The notes under the pieces are model-generated. The model saw only the letters and a program-made list of their open reading frames with translations, did no database searches and was not told the DNA's origin. From Aminipila luticellarii (GTDB lineage Bacteria; Bacillota; Clostridia; Peptostreptococcales; Anaerovoracaceae), in NCBI RefSeq assembly GCF_004103735.1, contig NZ_CP035281.1, positions 372,001 to 436,000 on the forward strand: a DNA stretch of 64,000 bases. The letters run 5' to 3'. The translations under genes were made by a program, and so were the position numbers. This document shows, one piece after another, positions 24,983-35,639 of this stretch (positions within the stretch are counted from its first letter, which is position 1; each line of letters begins with the position of its first letter).

Positions 24983-25816
24983 ATGGGAATCAAAAAGTAT
25001 AATCCGACCACTCCTGGATTAAGAGGAATGACGGTTTCAACATTTGAAGAAATTACAACGAGCACACCTGAAAAGTCTCTTACAGTAACTCTTAAGAAGC
25101 ATTCCGGAAGAAATGTGAGAGGTAAGATTACAGTAAGACACAGAGGCGGCGGATACAGACCGAAATACAGAATTATCGACTTTAAGAGACGTAAGGACGG
25201 TATTCCGGGTAAGGTAACTACGATCGAATATGATCCGAACAGAAGTGCAAACATTGCATTGATCGTTTATGCAGACGGTGACAAGAGATATATTATTGCT
25301 CCTAACAAGTTACATGTTGGAGATGTTATTGTTTCCGGAGCTGATGCAGATATTAAAGTAGGAAATGCTCTTCCGCTTGCAAACATTCCGGTAGGTACTA
25401 TCATCCACAACATTGAGATGAAGAGCGGAAAAGGTGCACAGCTGGTTCGATCAGCCGGTAACGGTGCACAGCTGATGGCTAAAGAAGGCGATTACGCTCA
25501 GGTAAGACTTCCTTCCGGAGAAGTTCGAAAGATCAGAATGGAATGCAGAGCGACCATCGGAGAAGTTGGAAATGGCGAACATTCTAACATTCAGATCGGT
25601 AAAGCAGGAAGAAAGAGACACATGGGCTGGAGACCTACTGTAAGAGGTTCCGTTATGAACCCGAACGATCACCCACACGGCGGTGGTGAAGGTAAGGCTG
25701 GAATCGGTCGAGTAAGTCCGGTTACTCCTTGGGGTAAGCCTGCTCTTGGTCTTAAGACTAGAAAGAAGAAGAAGGCTTCTAATCAGTATATCGTAAAGAG
25801 AAGAAATGAAAAATAG
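24983..25816 (+). CDS. rplB: 50S ribosomal protein L2
   Basis: 277 residues. [15 protein letters not shown], and the near-catalytic [18 protein letters not shown] with its conserved His, identify L2, which supports subunit joining and peptidyl transfer. 15 bases after rplW. Confidence 0.97.
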   Translation: MGIKKYNPTTPGLRGMTVSTFEEITTSTPEKSLTVTLKKHSGRNVRGKITVRHRGGGYRPKYRIIDFKRRKDGIPGKVTTIEYDPNRSANIALIVYADGDKRYIIAPNKLHVGDVIVSGADADIKVGNALPLANIPVGTIIHNIEMKSGKGAQLVRSAGNGAQLMAKEGDYAQVRLPSGEVRKIRMECRATIGEVGNGEHSNIQIGKAGRKRHMGWRPTVRGSVMNPNDHPHGGGEGKAGIGRVSPVTPWGKPALGLKTRKKKKASNQYIVKRRNEK

Positions 25817-25831
25817 GAAGGAGCATAAATA

Positions 25832-26110
25832 ATGGGTAGATCACTTAAAAAGGGCCCTTTCGTGAACGCTAAGCTTTTGAAAGCTATCATAGCAATGAAT
25901 GAAGCTAACGAAAAGAAAGTAATCAAGACATGGTCAAGACCATCTACAATATTCCCACAGATGGTGGGGCACACAATTGCAGTGCATGACGGCAGAAAAC
26001 ACGTTCCTGTATATATCACTGAGGATATGGTAGGACACAGACTGGGAGAATTTGCTCCGACAAGAACCTACAGAGGTCACGCTGCTGATAAAACGACTAA
26101 GAAAAAATAA
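25832..26110 (+). CDS. rpsS: 30S ribosomal protein S19
   Basis: 92 residues. [34 protein letters not shown] and [13 protein letters not shown] are the S19 core at the 30S head, contacting S13. Confidence 0.96.
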   Translation: MGRSLKKGPFVNAKLLKAIIAMNEANEKKVIKTWSRPSTIFPQMVGHTIAVHDGRKHVPVYITEDMVGHRLGEFAPTRTYRGHAADKTTKKK

Positions 26111-26129
26111 GTAAAGGAGATGTAAGAAG

Positions 26130-26465
26130 ATGGAAGCAAAAGCAATTGCAAAATATGTAAGAATGTCTCCTATAAAACTAAAGCCGATTACTGATTTAGT
26201 AAGAGGAAAAGATTTAAATGAGGCACTTACCATTTTAAAATTCACGCCTGGTAAGGGTTCTGAAATAGTTGAAAAGGTTGTTAAGTCTGCTGCTGCAAAC
26301 GCTGAAAACAACTTCGACATGAATCCGGATAATCTATATGTTGCTGAGGTTTATGCTCATCAAGGACCAACTATGAAGAGATGGAGAGCGGGAGCACAAG
26401 GTAGAGCATCAGTAATTCTTAAGAGAAGCAGCCACGTTGGTGTTACTCTTAAGGAAAGAAACTAA
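26130..26465 (+). CDS. rplV: 50S ribosomal protein L22
   Basis: 111 residues. AKYVRMSPIKLKPITDLVRG and the beta-hairpin tip region RWRAGAQGRASVILKRSSH, which lines the exit tunnel, are conserved. Confidence 0.95.
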   Translation: MEAKAIAKYVRMSPIKLKPITDLVRGKDLNEALTILKFTPGKGSEIVEKVVKSAAANAENNFDMNPDNLYVAEVYAHQGPTMKRWRAGAQGRASVILKRSSHVGVTLKERN

Positions 26466-26482
26466 GATAGGAGGTTCATTGA

Positions 26483-27355
26483 ATGGGTCAGAAAGTAAGT
26501 CCACATGGTTTAAGAGTGGGCATTATAAAAGACTGGGATTCCAAATGGTATGCAGACAAGAACAATTTCGCTGATTTTCTTGTAGAAGACCAGAAGGTTC
26601 GAGAATATGTAAAGAAGAAGTTATATGTTGCAGGCGTTTCAAGAGTTTTAATCGAAAGAGCAGCAGCCGGTAAGATTAAAGTTATCGTGCTGACTGGTAA
26701 GCCGGGTATGGTAATCGGAAGAGCCGGAGACGGTATTGACGCTCTTAAGAAAGACATCGTTAAGATGACTGGCAAAGAGGTAGAAATCAGCATCGTAGAG
26801 ATCAGAAAGGTCGAAATGGATGCTCAGCTTACTGCTGAAAGCATTGCACAGGCACTGGAGAGAAGAATTTCTTTCCGAAGAGCCATGAAGCAGGCAATCG
26901 GAAGAACGATGAAATCCGGTGCAAAGGGTATTAAAGTTCTTTGTTCGGGAAGACTTGGCGGAGCTGAAATTGCCAGAAACGAAAAATACAGTGAAGGAAA
27001 TGTTCCTCTACACACCTTAAGAGCTGATATCGATTATGGTTTCGCTGAAGCGGATACTACGTACGGTAAGATCGGTGTAAAGGTTTGGATCAATCACGGT
27101 GAAATCCTTGATAAAGGATTAAAGAGCGCTGTTCCTGAAGAAAAAGAAGGCAGAAGAGACAGACGTGACGGGGACAGAAGAGGCAGAAGAGACAGAAACG
27201 ACGGAGACAGAAGACCTAGAAGAGACAGAGACGCTAAGCCTGAAGGTCCAAAAGCAGTAAACCCAAGAGTCAGAAAGTCTCCAAAAGTAGAAGCTGCCCC
27301 TGTAAGCGAAGCTGCTGCAGCTCCCGCTGAAGAAAACGTAGAAGTGACTGAATAA
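26483..27355 (+). CDS. rpsC: 30S ribosomal protein S3 with long C-terminal extension
   Basis: 290 residues. Residues 1-215 are a normal S3: [20 protein letters not shown], the KH-domain [15 protein letters not shown] and the C-domain with [13 protein letters not shown] and [10 protein letters not shown]. Residues 216-290 are an unusual tail: first Arg/Asp-rich near-repeats ([20 protein letters not shown], 223-242), then a Pro/Ala/Glu stretch ending in acidic residues. S3 is usually 210-225 residues. S3 forms the mRNA entry pore, so a charged flexible tail might contact mRNA (inference). An 83-base gap follows before rplP. Confidence 0.95.
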   Translation: MGQKVSPHGLRVGIIKDWDSKWYADKNNFADFLVEDQKVREYVKKKLYVAGVSRVLIERAAAGKIKVIVLTGKPGMVIGRAGDGIDALKKDIVKMTGKEVEISIVEIRKVEMDAQLTAESIAQALERRISFRRAMKQAIGRTMKSGAKGIKVLCSGRLGGAEIARNEKYSEGNVPLHTLRADIDYGFAEADTTYGKIGVKVWINHGEILDKGLKSAVPEEKEGRRDRRDGDRRGRRDRNDGDRRPRRDRDAKPEGPKAVNPRVRKSPKVEAAPVSEAAAAPAEENVEVTE

Positions 27356-27438
27356 TAGATAGAAGAAGCCGGGTACAAAATTTTATACGAAGATTGTATA
27401 AATTGTACTTGCGGCATTGAGAAAGGAGGAAGACAGCG

Positions 27439-27873
27439 ATGTTAATGCCAAAGCGCGTTAAACGCAGAAGAGTCCACAGAGGAAGAATGAAAGGCGTTGC
27501 AACTAAGGGTAACAAAATTGCTTATGGTGAATACGGATTAATTTCAGAAGAATGTGGTTGGATCACCTCAAATCAGATCGAGGCTGCCAGAATAGCCATG
27601 ACAAGATCTATCAAGAGAGGTGGTAAAGTATATATCGATATTTTCCCACACAAGCCGGTTACAAAGAAACCAGCTGAAGTACGTATGGGTTCCGGTAAAG
27701 GTGCTCCTGAATATTGGGTAGCAGTAGTTAAACCTGGTAGAGTCATGTTTGAGATCCAAGGGGTTTCAGAGGAAAAGGCCAGAGAAGCAATGCGACTTGC
27801 TATGCACAAGCTACCGGTAAAGTGCAAGTTTGCCATCAAAGGTCAGGAATTAGCAGAGGGTGGTGAAGCATAA
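27439..27873 (+). CDS. rplP: 50S ribosomal protein L16
   Basis: 144 residues. [33 protein letters not shown] and [19 protein letters not shown] identify L16 near the A-site tRNA. AAGGAGG precedes the ATG. Its TAA overlaps the rpmC ATG by one base. Confidence 0.96.
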   Translation: MLMPKRVKRRRVHRGRMKGVATKGNKIAYGEYGLISEECGWITSNQIEAARIAMTRSIKRGGKVYIDIFPHKPVTKKPAEVRMGSGKGAPEYWVAVVKPGRVMFEIQGVSEEKAREAMRLAMHKLPVKCKFAIKGQELAEGGEA

Positions 27874-28076
27874 TGGAATTAAAGAAAATGAGAGAAATGA
27901 CTGAGACTGAACTTACTGCTGAGTTAAAGAAGATGAAGAACGAATTATTTAATTTAAGATTTCAGCATGTAACAGGGCAGTTAGAAAACCCTATTAAATT
28001 AAGAGATACGAAAAAGCAGATTGCAAGAGTTAAAACCATTATCAGAGAAAAAGAACTTGAAAAGGTTCAGGGCTAA
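27873..28076 (+). CDS. rpmC: 50S ribosomal protein L29
   Basis: 67 residues in two helices. [20 protein letters not shown] followed by ENP is the L29 signature. Start overlaps the rplP stop. Confidence 0.95.
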   Translation: MELKKMREMTETELTAELKKMKNELFNLRFQHVTGQLENPIKLRDTKKQIARVKTIIREKELEKVQG

Positions 28077-28094
28077 TAGAAAGGAGGATGTAAT

Positions 28095-28355
28095 ATGACA
28101 GTTGAGAGAAACAGAAGAAAGACTAAGGTCGGTGTTGTGGTAAGTGACAAGATGGATAAGACTATCACTGTTGCTATGGAAGACTTCGTAAGACATTCCC
28201 TTTATGGAAAAGCCGTAAAGAGAACTAAGAAAGTCAAAGCGCACGATGAGAACAACGAATGCAATATAGGAGATAAAGTAAGAATCATGGAAACAAGACC
28301 TCTATCCAAGGATAAGAGATGGAGACTTGTGAACATTATTGAGAAAGTTAAGTAA
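28095..28355 (+). CDS. rpsQ: 30S ribosomal protein S17
   Basis: 86 residues. [20 protein letters not shown] and the [22 protein letters not shown]-fold strands identify S17, a primary 16S rRNA binder. Confidence 0.95.
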   Translation: MTVERNRRKTKVGVVVSDKMDKTITVAMEDFVRHSLYGKAVKRTKKVKAHDENNECNIGDKVRIMETRPLSKDKRWRLVNIIEKVK

Positions 28356-28369
28356 GGAGGCACCAGATT

Positions 28370-28738
28370 ATGATTCAGACAGAAACTAGATTAAAGGTTG
28401 CTGACAATTCAGGTGCGAAAGAACTTTTATGTATCCGTATTCTTGGCGGTACGAGCCGAAAGTGTGCGAATATTGGAGATGTAATTGTTTGCGCTGTTAA
28501 AGAAGCAACACCCGGCGGCGTTGTAAAAAAAGGCGACGTTGTAAAGGCTGTAATAGTAAGAACAAAGACTGGCGCCAGAAGAAGTGACGGTAGCTATGTA
28601 AAGTTCGATCAGAATGCCGCTGTAATTATTAAAGAAGATAAGAATCCGGTAGGAACTCGTATCTTCGGACCAGTAGCCAGAGAACTTAGAGATAAGAGCT
28701 TTATGAAGATCGTGTCATTGGCACCAGAAGTACTATAG
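28370..28738 (+). CDS. rplN: 50S ribosomal protein L14
   Basis: 122 residues, exact family length. [20 protein letters not shown] and [13 protein letters not shown] are diagnostic. L14 lies at the subunit interface and is the RsfS docking site. Confidence 0.96.
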   Translation: MIQTETRLKVADNSGAKELLCIRILGGTSRKCANIGDVIVCAVKEATPGGVVKKGDVVKAVIVRTKTGARRSDGSYVKFDQNAAVIIKEDKNPVGTRIFGPVARELRDKSFMKIVSLAPEVL

Positions 28739-28751
28739 GAGGTGTTATAAG

Positions 28752-29057
28752 ATGCAAATTAAAAAAGGCGATACAGTGTTAGTTATCACTGGTAAAGATA
28801 AAGGAAAAAAAGGCAAAGTGCTGAAAGCAATGCCTAAAGAAGATAGAGTTGTCGTAGAGGGAGTCAACGTTCAGACAAAGCATCAGAAGCAGACGAGAAC
28901 TGCAAAATCTGAAATTAAGCACGTTGAAGGACCGATCCACGTTTCAAACGTGATGTTCTACGATACTAAAGCAAAAGCTCCTACCAGAATTGGATACAAA
29001 GAAGAGAACGGTAAAAAGGTCAGAGTATCCAAGAAAACTGGAGCAGTAATCGATTAA
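28752..29057 (+). CDS. rplX: 50S ribosomal protein L24
   Basis: 101 residues. The KOW motif [20 protein letters not shown] is at the N-terminus, followed by [12 protein letters not shown] and [10 protein letters not shown]24 nucleates 50S assembly. Confidence 0.95.
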   Translation: MQIKKGDTVLVITGKDKGKKGKVLKAMPKEDRVVVEGVNVQTKHQKQTRTAKSEIKHVEGPIHVSNVMFYDTKAKAPTRIGYKEENGKKVRVSKKTGAVID

Positions 29058-29074
29058 GAAAGGAGGAGACGATT

Positions 29075-29617
29075 TTGACAGCTAGACTAAAAGAAACTTA
29101 TAAAAACGAAATATTTAAGGCTATGATGGATAAGCATGGTTATAAGAATGTGATGGAAGTTCCTGTACTTGAAAAGATCACCCTTAACATGGGTCTTGGC
29201 GAAGCAAAAGAAAACGCTAAAATTATGGAAACTGCTGTTGAAGAATTAGCAATCATCAGTGGTCAGAGACCAGTCATCACAAAATCAAAGAAATCTATCG
29301 CAAACTTCAAGGTTAGACAGGGTATGCCTGTTGGAGCAAAAGTTACTCTGAGAGGAGATAACATGTTTGAGTTTGCTGACAAGCTATTTAACATCGCTCT
29401 TCCAAGAGTAAGAGACTTCAAGGGAGTAAGCAAAAACTCTTTTGACGGAAGAGGAAACTATTCCATGGGTATCAAGGAACAGTTGATCTTCCCTGAAATA
29501 GAGTACGATAAGATTGATAAGATCAAGGGCATGAACATTGTATTTACTACAACGGCTAAGACAGATGAAGAAGCTGCTTCATTATTGCAGTTACTTGGAC
29601 TGCCGTTTGAGAAATAG
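29075..29617 (+). CDS. rplE: 50S ribosomal protein L5
   Basis: 180 residues. [20 protein letters not shown] and [20 protein letters not shown] identify L5, which binds 5S rRNA. The start codon is TTG; AAAGGAGGA lies 7 bases upstream and no better ATG fits. It is followed by an 87-base insert with hairpins before rpsN. Confidence 0.95.
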   Translation: MTARLKETYKNEIFKAMMDKHGYKNVMEVPVLEKITLNMGLGEAKENAKIMETAVEELAIISGQRPVITKSKKSIANFKVRQGMPVGAKVTLRGDNMFEFADKLFNIALPRVRDFKGVSKNSFDGRGNYSMGIKEQLIFPEIEYDKIDKIKGMNIVFTTTAKTDEEAASLLQLLGLPFEK

Positions 29618-29634
29618 AAAAATTAAGAGTGAGA

Positions 29635-29690
29635 CGGCGTTGCCGCAAGGAAGTTTTTATATAATTTCCTCGACTTCGCTCGGAAATTAT
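29635..29690 (+). repeat. Hairpin insert between rplE and rpsN
   Basis: Two stem-loops: CGGC-GTT-GCCG (29635-29645) followed by CAAGGAAG, and ATAATTTCC/GGAAATTAT (29661-29669 with 29682-29690). The first hairpin and its CAAGGAAG flank match the repeat family at 19800 and 63599. The second would not terminate because no T run follows; the rpsN Shine-Dalgarno comes 4 bases later. Confidence 0.5.
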
Positions 29691-29704
29691 AGTAGGAGGT
29701 TAAG

Positions 29705-29890
29705 ATGGCAAAGACATCTCTCAAAGTAAAACAGGCTAGAAAACCGAAGTTTTCTACTCGTGCATATACAAGATGCAAGATTTGCGGAAGACCACATTCA
29801 GTATTAAGAAAATATGGTATCTGCCGAATCTGTTTCAGAGAACTTGCTTACAAGGGAGAAATCCCAGGCGTTAAAAAAGCGAGCTGGTAA
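29705..29890 (+). CDS. rpsZ: 30S ribosomal protein S14, zinc-binding type Z
   Basis: 61 residues. CKIC and CRIC (the two zinc knuckles) with [20 protein letters not shown] mark the short, zinc-dependent S14 form typical of Firmicutes. Preceded by TAGGAGG. Confidence 0.96.
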   Translation: MAKTSLKVKQARKPKFSTRAYTRCKICGRPHSVLRKYGICRICFRELAYKGEIPGVKKASW

Positions 29891-29951
29891 TTTTTAAAAT
29901 TGATTGCGGAGGCCTTTCGGGGAACCTCGCAAGGAAAGGAGAACATTCAGA

Positions 29952-30350
29952 ATGACAATGACAGATCCAATAGCAGATATGCTAACAAGAATCAGAAATG
30001 CCAATACTGTAGGACACGCAACAGTTGATATTCCTGCATCAAAGATGAAAAAGTCCATTGCAGGCATTTTAACTGAAGAAGGATATATTAAAGGCTATGA
30101 CGTTATTGAAGACGACAAGCAGGGCACTATCAGAGTTCAGATGAAGTATGGTGCGGATAAAGAAAAAGTTATTAGTGGAATCAAGAAGATTTCAAAGCCA
30201 GGTTTAAAGGTTTATGCAAAGGCTGACGAAGTGCCAAGAGTACTAGGAGGTCTGGGTATCGCTATTATTTCAACTTCAAACGGAGTAATCAGCGATAAAG
30301 AAGCAAGAAAGCTTGGAATCGGCGGAGAAGTAATCTGTTACGTTTGGTAG
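29952..30350 (+). CDS. rpsH: 30S ribosomal protein S8
   Basis: 132 residues, family length. [18 protein letters not shown] and the C-terminal [20 protein letters not shown] are diagnostic. The ATG at 29952 follows AAAGGAG by 10 bases; the longer frame from a TTG at 29904 would add a non-homologous 16 residues. The 61-base gap before it contains a GAGG/CCTC hairpin. Confidence 0.95.
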   Translation: MTMTDPIADMLTRIRNANTVGHATVDIPASKMKKSIAGILTEEGYIKGYDVIEDDKQGTIRVQMKYGADKEKVISGIKKISKPGLKVYAKADEVPRVLGGLGIAIISTSNGVISDKEARKLGIGGEVICYVW

Positions 30351-30362
30351 GAGGAATAGAAA

Positions 30363-30905
30363 ATGTCAAGAATAGGTAAATTACCTGTTAACCTTCCTGC
30401 AGGCGTAGAGGTAAAGGTTGACAGCAACAATGTGGTTACTGTAAAGGGACCTAAGGGTCAGCTTTCAGAGACTGTGAGCAAGCTTGTAAAGGTTGAAATC
30501 GCAGACGGCGTTCTGACAGTAACCAGAGATAACGATAACAAAAGCTCAAGAGAACAGCACGGACTTGCCAGAACTCTTATTAACAACATGGTTACAGGAG
30601 TTACAAATGGCTATGAAAAGAAGCTTCAGCTGGTCGGCGTTGGTTACAAGGCTGAGAAAAAAGGCAAGAAGCTTGTGATGAATCTGGGATACTCCCATCC
30701 GGTTGAGATGGAAGATCCGGAAGGAATCACTACCGAAGTACCTTCTCCTACAGAAGTACTGATAAAGGGCATCGACAAGGCTGCAGTTGGAAACTATACT
30801 GCCAACATCAGAAAGTGGAGACGTCCTGAACCATATAAGGCAAAGGGTATTCGTTACGAAGGCGAAATTATCCGTCGTAAAGAAGGAAAGACTGGTAAAA
30901 AATAA
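30363..30905 (+). CDS. rplF: 50S ribosomal protein L6
   Basis: 180 residues. [20 protein letters not shown] and the C-terminal [20 protein letters not shown] followed by [13 protein letters not shown] are diagnostic. Confidence 0.96.
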   Translation: MSRIGKLPVNLPAGVEVKVDSNNVVTVKGPKGQLSETVSKLVKVEIADGVLTVTRDNDNKSSREQHGLARTLINNMVTGVTNGYEKKLQLVGVGYKAEKKGKKLVMNLGYSHPVEMEDPEGITTEVPSPTEVLIKGIDKAAVGNYTANIRKWRRPEPYKAKGIRYEGEIIRRKEGKTGKK

Positions 30906-30922
30906 GGAAGGAGTGAAATCAA

Positions 30923-31288
30923 ATGGCAAAAGAAAGTAAGAATGATAGACGAGTAGCTAGACATGAAAGAGTAAGAAAGAACTTACATGGAACTCCTGAA
31001 AGACCAAGACTTTGCGTTTACAGAAGCCTTAAGAATATCTCTGTACAGATCGTTGATGATGTAAACGGTGTAACACTTGCTGCAGCATCAACAGCTGATA
31101 AGGAATTAAAGGCTAAGTGTGCTTATGGTGGTAACAAGGAAGCTGCTAAATTAGTTGGAACGGCTATTGCTGAGAAAGCAAAGGCTAAGGGAATCGAAAC
31201 TGTATGCTTCGACAGAGGCGGATATTTATATCACGGAAGAGTACAGGAATTAGCAGAAGCTGCACGTGAAGCAGGATTGAAATTCTAA
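30923..31288 (+). CDS. rplR: 50S ribosomal protein L18
   Basis: 121 residues. [20 protein letters not shown] and [20 protein letters not shown] identify L18, a 5S rRNA-binding protein. Confidence 0.96.
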   Translation: MAKESKNDRRVARHERVRKNLHGTPERPRLCVYRSLKNISVQIVDDVNGVTLAAASTADKELKAKCAYGGNKEAAKLVGTAIAEKAKAKGIETVCFDRGGYLYHGRVQELAEAAREAGLKF

Positions 31289-31303
31289 CAGGAGGAAAAA
31301 GGA

Positions 31304-31810
31304 ATGCGACAAAATATGATTGATGCATCCAAGCTAGACTTAAAAGAAACTATCGTTAACATCAGACGTGTTGCTAAGACTGTTAAGGGTGGTAGAAATA
31401 TGAGATTCAGCGTATCCGTAGTTGTTGGTAATGGCGAAGGTTATGTTGGTGTAGGTCTTGGAAAGGCTCAGGAAATTCCTGAGGCCGTAAGAAAAGCTAT
31501 CGAAGATGCAAAGAAAAATTTAGTATATGTTCCGACAGTGGGGACAACAATTCCACACAGAATTTTAGGAACATTCGGCGCAGGCAATGTATTGATCATG
31601 CCGGCTGCTCCGGGTACCGGAGTTATTGCAGGTTCATCCGTACGTATGGTACTGGAAGCTGCAGGATTGAAAGACGTTAGAGCGAAGTCCATCGGTTCAA
31701 GTAATACCGTAAATATGGCTTACGCTACACTGGAAGGTCTCAGAGGCTTAAAGACTGTTGAACAGATCAGCAGATTAAGAGGAAAGACTAAAGAAGAAGT
31801 TTTAGGATAG
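31304..31810 (+). CDS. rpsE: 30S ribosomal protein S5
   Basis: 168 residues. [20 protein letters not shown] and [20 protein letters not shown] are the S5 double-strand RNA-binding motif. AGGAGG precedes the ATG. Confidence 0.96.
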   Translation: MRQNMIDASKLDLKETIVNIRRVAKTVKGGRNMRFSVSVVVGNGEGYVGVGLGKAQEIPEAVRKAIEDAKKNLVYVPTVGTTIPHRILGTFGAGNVLIMPAAPGTGVIAGSSVRMVLEAAGLKDVRAKSIGSSNTVNMAYATLEGLRGLKTVEQISRLRGKTKEEVLG

Positions 31811-31823
31811 GAGGAAGAAACAA

Positions 31824-32006
31824 ATGGCTAAAATGATTAAAGTAACTTTAACTAAAAGTACAATTGGAGCTCTTCCTCAACATAAGAAAATTGTTGAAGC
31901 TTTAGGTTTAAAGAAGATGCACAGTTCAAACGAAATGCCTGATTGCCCGCAAGCCCGCGGTGCTATCAAAAAGGTTGAGCATCTTGTGACTGTAGAAGAA
32001 CTGTAG
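31824..32006 (+). CDS. rpmD: 50S ribosomal protein L30
   Basis: 60 residues. [20 protein letters not shown] and [15 protein letters not shown] are typical. Confidence 0.95.
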   Translation: MAKMIKVTLTKSTIGALPQHKKIVEALGLKKMHSSNEMPDCPQARGAIKKVEHLVTVEEL

Positions 32007-32025
32007 GATTGGAGGTGCGGGAAAT

Positions 32026-32466
32026 ATGAAACTGCATGAATTAAGAGCAGCCGAGGGTTCAACTAAGAACCGAAAGAGAAGAGGCCGTGGTACTGCTACA
32101 GGTCAGGGTAAAACTGGCGGCAGAGGTATGAACGGTCAGAAGTCCAGAAGCGGCGGCGGTGTCAGACTTGGCTTTGAAGGCGGTCAGATGCCATTATACA
32201 GAAGAATTCCAAAAAGAGGTTTTACTAATATTTGGAGAACAGAATATACAATTCTAAACGTTGATGACTTAAACAGATTTGAAGCGGGTACCGTTATCAC
32301 CCCTGAACTTTTAGAAGAAACAGGAATGGTAAAGCAGGTTAAAGACGGAATTAAGATTCTGGGTGAGGGGACTCTGGAAAAAGGAGTCACTGTGAAGGCT
32401 CACAAATTTAGCAAAACTGCAATAGAAAAAATTGAGTCTGCCGGAGGAAAGGCAGAGGTGATCTAA
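32026..32466 (+). CDS. rplO: 50S ribosomal protein L15
   Basis: 146 residues. [20 protein letters not shown], the Gly-rich [20 protein letters not shown] and [17 protein letters not shown] mark L15. secY starts one base after its stop. Confidence 0.96.
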   Translation: MKLHELRAAEGSTKNRKRRGRGTATGQGKTGGRGMNGQKSRSGGGVRLGFEGGQMPLYRRIPKRGFTNIWRTEYTILNVDDLNRFEAGTVITPELLEETGMVKQVKDGIKILGEGTLEKGVTVKAHKFSKTAIEKIESAGGKAEVI

Positions 32467-32467
32467 G

Positions 32468-33748
32468 ATGAGTATGTTTGGAACAATTGCTCATGCATGG
32501 AAAGTTCCGGATATTAGAAGGAAAATTATTTTTACCCTTTTAATGCTGGTAATTTTCAGAGTGGGCTCCAATATTCCGGTTCCCGGCATCAACCGAGACG
32601 TACTGTCTCAGATGTTCAGTAGCGGCACAGGATTATTTGGTTTGTTTGACCTATTCTCGGGAGGATCTTTCAGTAACTTTACCATATTTGCTTTAAGTAT
32701 TACTCCTTACATCACTGCTTCGATTATTTTACAATTATTAACTATTGCAATTCCTTCCTTAGAAAGACTGGCTAAAGAAGGAACAGAAGGTAAGAAAAAA
32801 ATTGCACAGTACACCAGATATTTGACGGTCGTGCTTGCATTTATCCAGGCTATCGGCCTGTCCGTTGGTTTGTTTAGAAAGGCATTGATCAGCACAGATT
32901 TCTTTTCAGTAGCAGTTATTGTGCTCACCCTTTCAGCAGGTACAGCATTCTTGATGTGGCTGGGCGAACAAATCAACGAAAACGGTATCGGAAATGGTAT
33001 CTCCTTGATTATTTTCGGAGGAATCGTTGCCAGAATACCGACCGCGATTCATACAAATTGGATCAAATTTACTGCAGGTGAATTAAAAGCTATTACAGTA
33101 ATATTGTTCTTTGTTTTCGCAGCCGTTGTTATAGTAGGAATCATTGAGATCCAACAGGGTCAGAGAAGGATTCCTGTACAGTATGCAAAAAGAGTAGTAG
33201 GAAGAAAGATGTACGGCGGACAATCAACCCATATTCCGCTCAAAGTAAACCAGGCCGGTGTTATTCCGGTAATCTTCTCCCTTTCCCTGTTGCAGTTCCC
33301 GTTGACTATAACATACTTTGCTCCAAACGCAGGCTTTACGGCCTTTGTTACAAAGTGGCTGTCACCGCACGGTGATCCGGGCGTATGGATTTACGCGATA
33401 TTGAATGTTCTGCTAATCGTATTCTTTACCTACTTCTATACGGCGGTTACCTTTAACCCGCTTGAAGTGGCAGACAATATGAAAGCGAACGGCGGATTTA
33501 TCCCCGGTATCAGACCGGGAAAACCGACCGTTGAATATTTAAATAAAGTAATGACAAGAATTACTTTTGTAGGTGCTATATTCCTTGCTGTTATCGCTAC
33601 ACTGCCGACACTGCTCAGCAGCTTTACTGCCATTGATGCCAGATTCGGCGGAACGTCTTTGCTGATTGCGACCGGCGTTGGACTGGATACGATGAAGGCA
33701 CTTGAGAACCAAATGGTTATGCGTAACTATAAGGGCTTCTTGAAATAG
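32468..33748 (+). CDS. secY: Protein translocase subunit SecY
   Basis: 426 residues with ten membrane spans. SecY is the protein-conducting channel. The N-terminal FRVGSNIPVPGINRDVLSQM, the plug region FDLFSGGSFSNFTIFALSIT, the RRIPVQYAKRVVG cytoplasmic loop and the C-terminal GGTSLLIATGVGLDTMKALE are conserved. Located between rplO and adk as in most Firmicutes. Confidence 0.97.
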   Translation: MSMFGTIAHAWKVPDIRRKIIFTLLMLVIFRVGSNIPVPGINRDVLSQMFSSGTGLFGLFDLFSGGSFSNFTIFALSITPYITASIILQLLTIAIPSLERLAKEGTEGKKKIAQYTRYLTVVLAFIQAIGLSVGLFRKALISTDFFSVAVIVLTLSAGTAFLMWLGEQINENGIGNGISLIIFGGIVARIPTAIHTNWIKFTAGELKAITVILFFVFAAVVIVGIIEIQQGQRRIPVQYAKRVVGRKMYGGQSTHIPLKVNQAGVIPVIFSLSLLQFPLTITYFAPNAGFTAFVTKWLSPHGDPGVWIYAILNVLLIVFFTYFYTAVTFNPLEVADNMKANGGFIPGIRPGKPTVEYLNKVMTRITFVGAIFLAVIATLPTLLSSFTAIDARFGGTSLLIATGVGLDTMKALENQMVMRNYKGFLK

Positions 33749-33775
33749 CACATCCTATAAGTGGAGGAACACGAA

Positions 33776-34420
33776 ATGAATTTAATTTTATTAGGCCCTC
33801 CGGGTGCAGGCAAAGGCACACAGGCGACCAGAATAATAGAAAAATATGGCATTCCGCATATATCTACTGGCGATATATTCAGAAAAAATATAAAAGAAGG
33901 AACAGCCCTTGGGAAAAAAGCTCAAGAATATATGAACAAGGGCGAGCTTGTTCCTGATGATTTAGTAATAGAAATAGCGACCACCAGATTGCTTGAGGAG
34001 GACTGTAAAGAGGGTTTCCTTTTGGACGGTTTTCCGAGAACTGTTTATCAAGCCGAAAAGTTAGACGAATTTTTAGAAGCGCATGGTAAAAAAATTGATA
34101 AGGTTTTAGACATCGCCGTGGAAAAAGAAGAATTAATGACTCGGTTGATTGGCAGAAGAGTTTGCAAGGCTTGTGGTGCAACATATCATATTGTGAACAT
34201 GCCTCCTGCAAAAGAAGGCATCTGTGATGTTTGCGGCGGCGAACTGTATCAGAGAAGTGATGATACGGAGGAAACTGTAGCGAATAGAATTGAAGTGTAC
34301 AACTCACAGACGATGCCGTTAGTTGACTACTACACAGAAAAGGGAAATATCGCCCATATTGATGGAGCAGCCGGCCTTGACAACGTATTTACTGCCATTG
34401 TAAACGTGTTAGGAGAATAA
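33776..34420 (+). CDS. adk: Adenylate kinase, zinc-lid form
   Basis: 214 residues. Interconverts AMP, ATP and ADP. P-loop [13 protein letters not shown]-binding [16 protein letters not shown], and a long LID with four Cys (CKAC and CDVC) for structural zinc, the Gram-positive form. The ATG at 33776 is chosen since GGAGG lies 8 bases upstream; the GTG at 33761 lacks a Shine-Dalgarno. Confidence 0.96.
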   Translation: MNLILLGPPGAGKGTQATRIIEKYGIPHISTGDIFRKNIKEGTALGKKAQEYMNKGELVPDDLVIEIATTRLLEEDCKEGFLLDGFPRTVYQAEKLDEFLEAHGKKIDKVLDIAVEKEELMTRLIGRRVCKACGATYHIVNMPPAKEGICDVCGGELYQRSDDTEETVANRIEVYNSQTMPLVDYYTEKGNIAHIDGAAGLDNVFTAIVNVLGE

Positions 34421-34423
34421 GCA

Positions 34424-35170
34424 ATGATCATCATCAAATCAGAACAAGAGATTGACATAATGCGCGAATCCGGTAAGGTTACAGGTTATATCCTCAGAGA
34501 ATTAGAGAACTTTATAAAGCCGGGTATGTCCACCATGGATGTAAACCACTTTGTAGAGCAGACAATTCTTAAAAATCATATGATTCCTACTTTCAAGGGG
34601 TATTATGATTATCCTGCCGCTGCATGCGTATCTGTAAACGAAGAAGTCGTTCATGGAATTCCTTCCAAAAAGAGAATTCTTCAAGAGGGAGACATCGTCA
34701 GCGTAGATGTAGGATCGACCTACAGAGGATATGTAAGCGATGCCGCAAGGACTTATGCCGTAGGAAAAATCAGCGAAGATGCTGCGAAATTGATACGAGT
34801 TACCAGAGAAAGTTTCTTTGAGGGTCTGAAATTCTGCAAGGTAGGATACAGACTGTCAGATATATCTCATGCCATTCAGGAAAAGGCAGAAGGAGAAGGC
34901 TGCTCTGTAATAAGAGATTTTGTAGGTCATGGTGTTGGAAAGAATATGCATGAAGATCCGCAGATTCCCAACTATGGCAGACCGGGAAGAGGACCGAGGT
35001 TAGCAGCGGGTATGGTATTTGCCATCGAGCCGATGATTACTCAGGGAACCTATGAGGTGGATACCCTTCAGGATAACTGGACAGTAGTTACTCAGGATGG
35101 CAAACTGGCAGCACATTATGAAAATACTGTTGTTATTACGGATGGTGAGCCCGAGTTGCTTACCTTATAA
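34424..35170 (+). CDS. map: Methionine aminopeptidase, type I
   Basis: 248 residues. It removes N-terminal Met from nascent proteins. Metal ligands appear in [20 protein letters not shown] (two Asp), [18 protein letters not shown] (His), AIEPMI (Glu) and AHYENTVVI (Glu). 3 bases after adk; infA follows without the KOW-domain gene that often sits between them in Clostridia. Confidence 0.95.
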   Translation: MIIIKSEQEIDIMRESGKVTGYILRELENFIKPGMSTMDVNHFVEQTILKNHMIPTFKGYYDYPAAACVSVNEEVVHGIPSKKRILQEGDIVSVDVGSTYRGYVSDAARTYAVGKISEDAAKLIRVTRESFFEGLKFCKVGYRLSDISHAIQEKAEGEGCSVIRDFVGHGVGKNMHEDPQIPNYGRPGRGPRLAAGMVFAIEPMITQGTYEVDTLQDNWTVVTQDGKLAAHYENTVVITDGEPELLTL

Positions 35171-35193
35171 ATAAGGAAGGTGTAAATTATATT

Positions 35194-35412
35194 ATGGCGA
35201 AAAAAGACGTCATCGAAGTATTGGGTACCGTTGTAGATGCACAGCCAAACGCCATGTTTGTGGTGAAGCTCGAAAATGGATACGAAGTACTTGCACACAT
35301 TTCAGGAAAAATCAGAATGAATTTCATCAGAATTCTTCCCGGAGACAGGGTAAAGGTGGAGCTTTCACCTTATGATCTGACCCGTGGAAGAATCACATGG
35401 AGAGATAAATAA
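35194..35412 (+). CDS. infA: Translation initiation factor IF-1
   Basis: 72 residues, exact family length. [40 protein letters not shown] and [12 protein letters not shown] give the complete OB-fold. Confidence 0.96.
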   Translation: MAKKDVIEVLGTVVDAQPNAMFVVKLENGYEVLAHISGKIRMNFIRILPGDRVKVELSPYDLTRGRITWRDK

Positions 35413-35425
35413 GAGGAGGTTTAAG

Positions 35426-35539
35426 ATGAAAGTTAGAGCATCAGTTAAACCAATCTGCGAAAAGTGCAAGATAATCAAGAGAAACGGAAAAGTAATGGTT
35501 ATCTGTGAAAACCCAAAGCACAAGCAGAAGCAAGGTTGA
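35426..35539 (+). CDS. rpmJ: 50S ribosomal protein L36
   Basis: 37 residues: [20 protein letters not shown], then [17 protein letters not shown]. Three Cys and one His (CxxC, C, H) form the zinc ribbon, so this is the zinc-binding C+ form. AGAGGAGG precedes the ATG. A 100-base gap follows before rpsM. Confidence 0.96.
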   Translation: MKVRASVKPICEKCKIIKRNGKVMVICENPKHKQKQG

Positions 35540-35639
35540 TATAATTATCATTTAAGTTAGAAAAGTTAAAATGGATTACCCCGTTTATATTACGCTGCCG
35601 CAGGGTTTGCGTGACGGAAGATGGGAGAAGGAGGAATTT

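Noticed and set aside
29904-29951. Longer S8 starting at a TTG
   Set aside because: Family length and the Shine-Dalgarno at 29935 place the start at 29952; the extra residues are not conserved.
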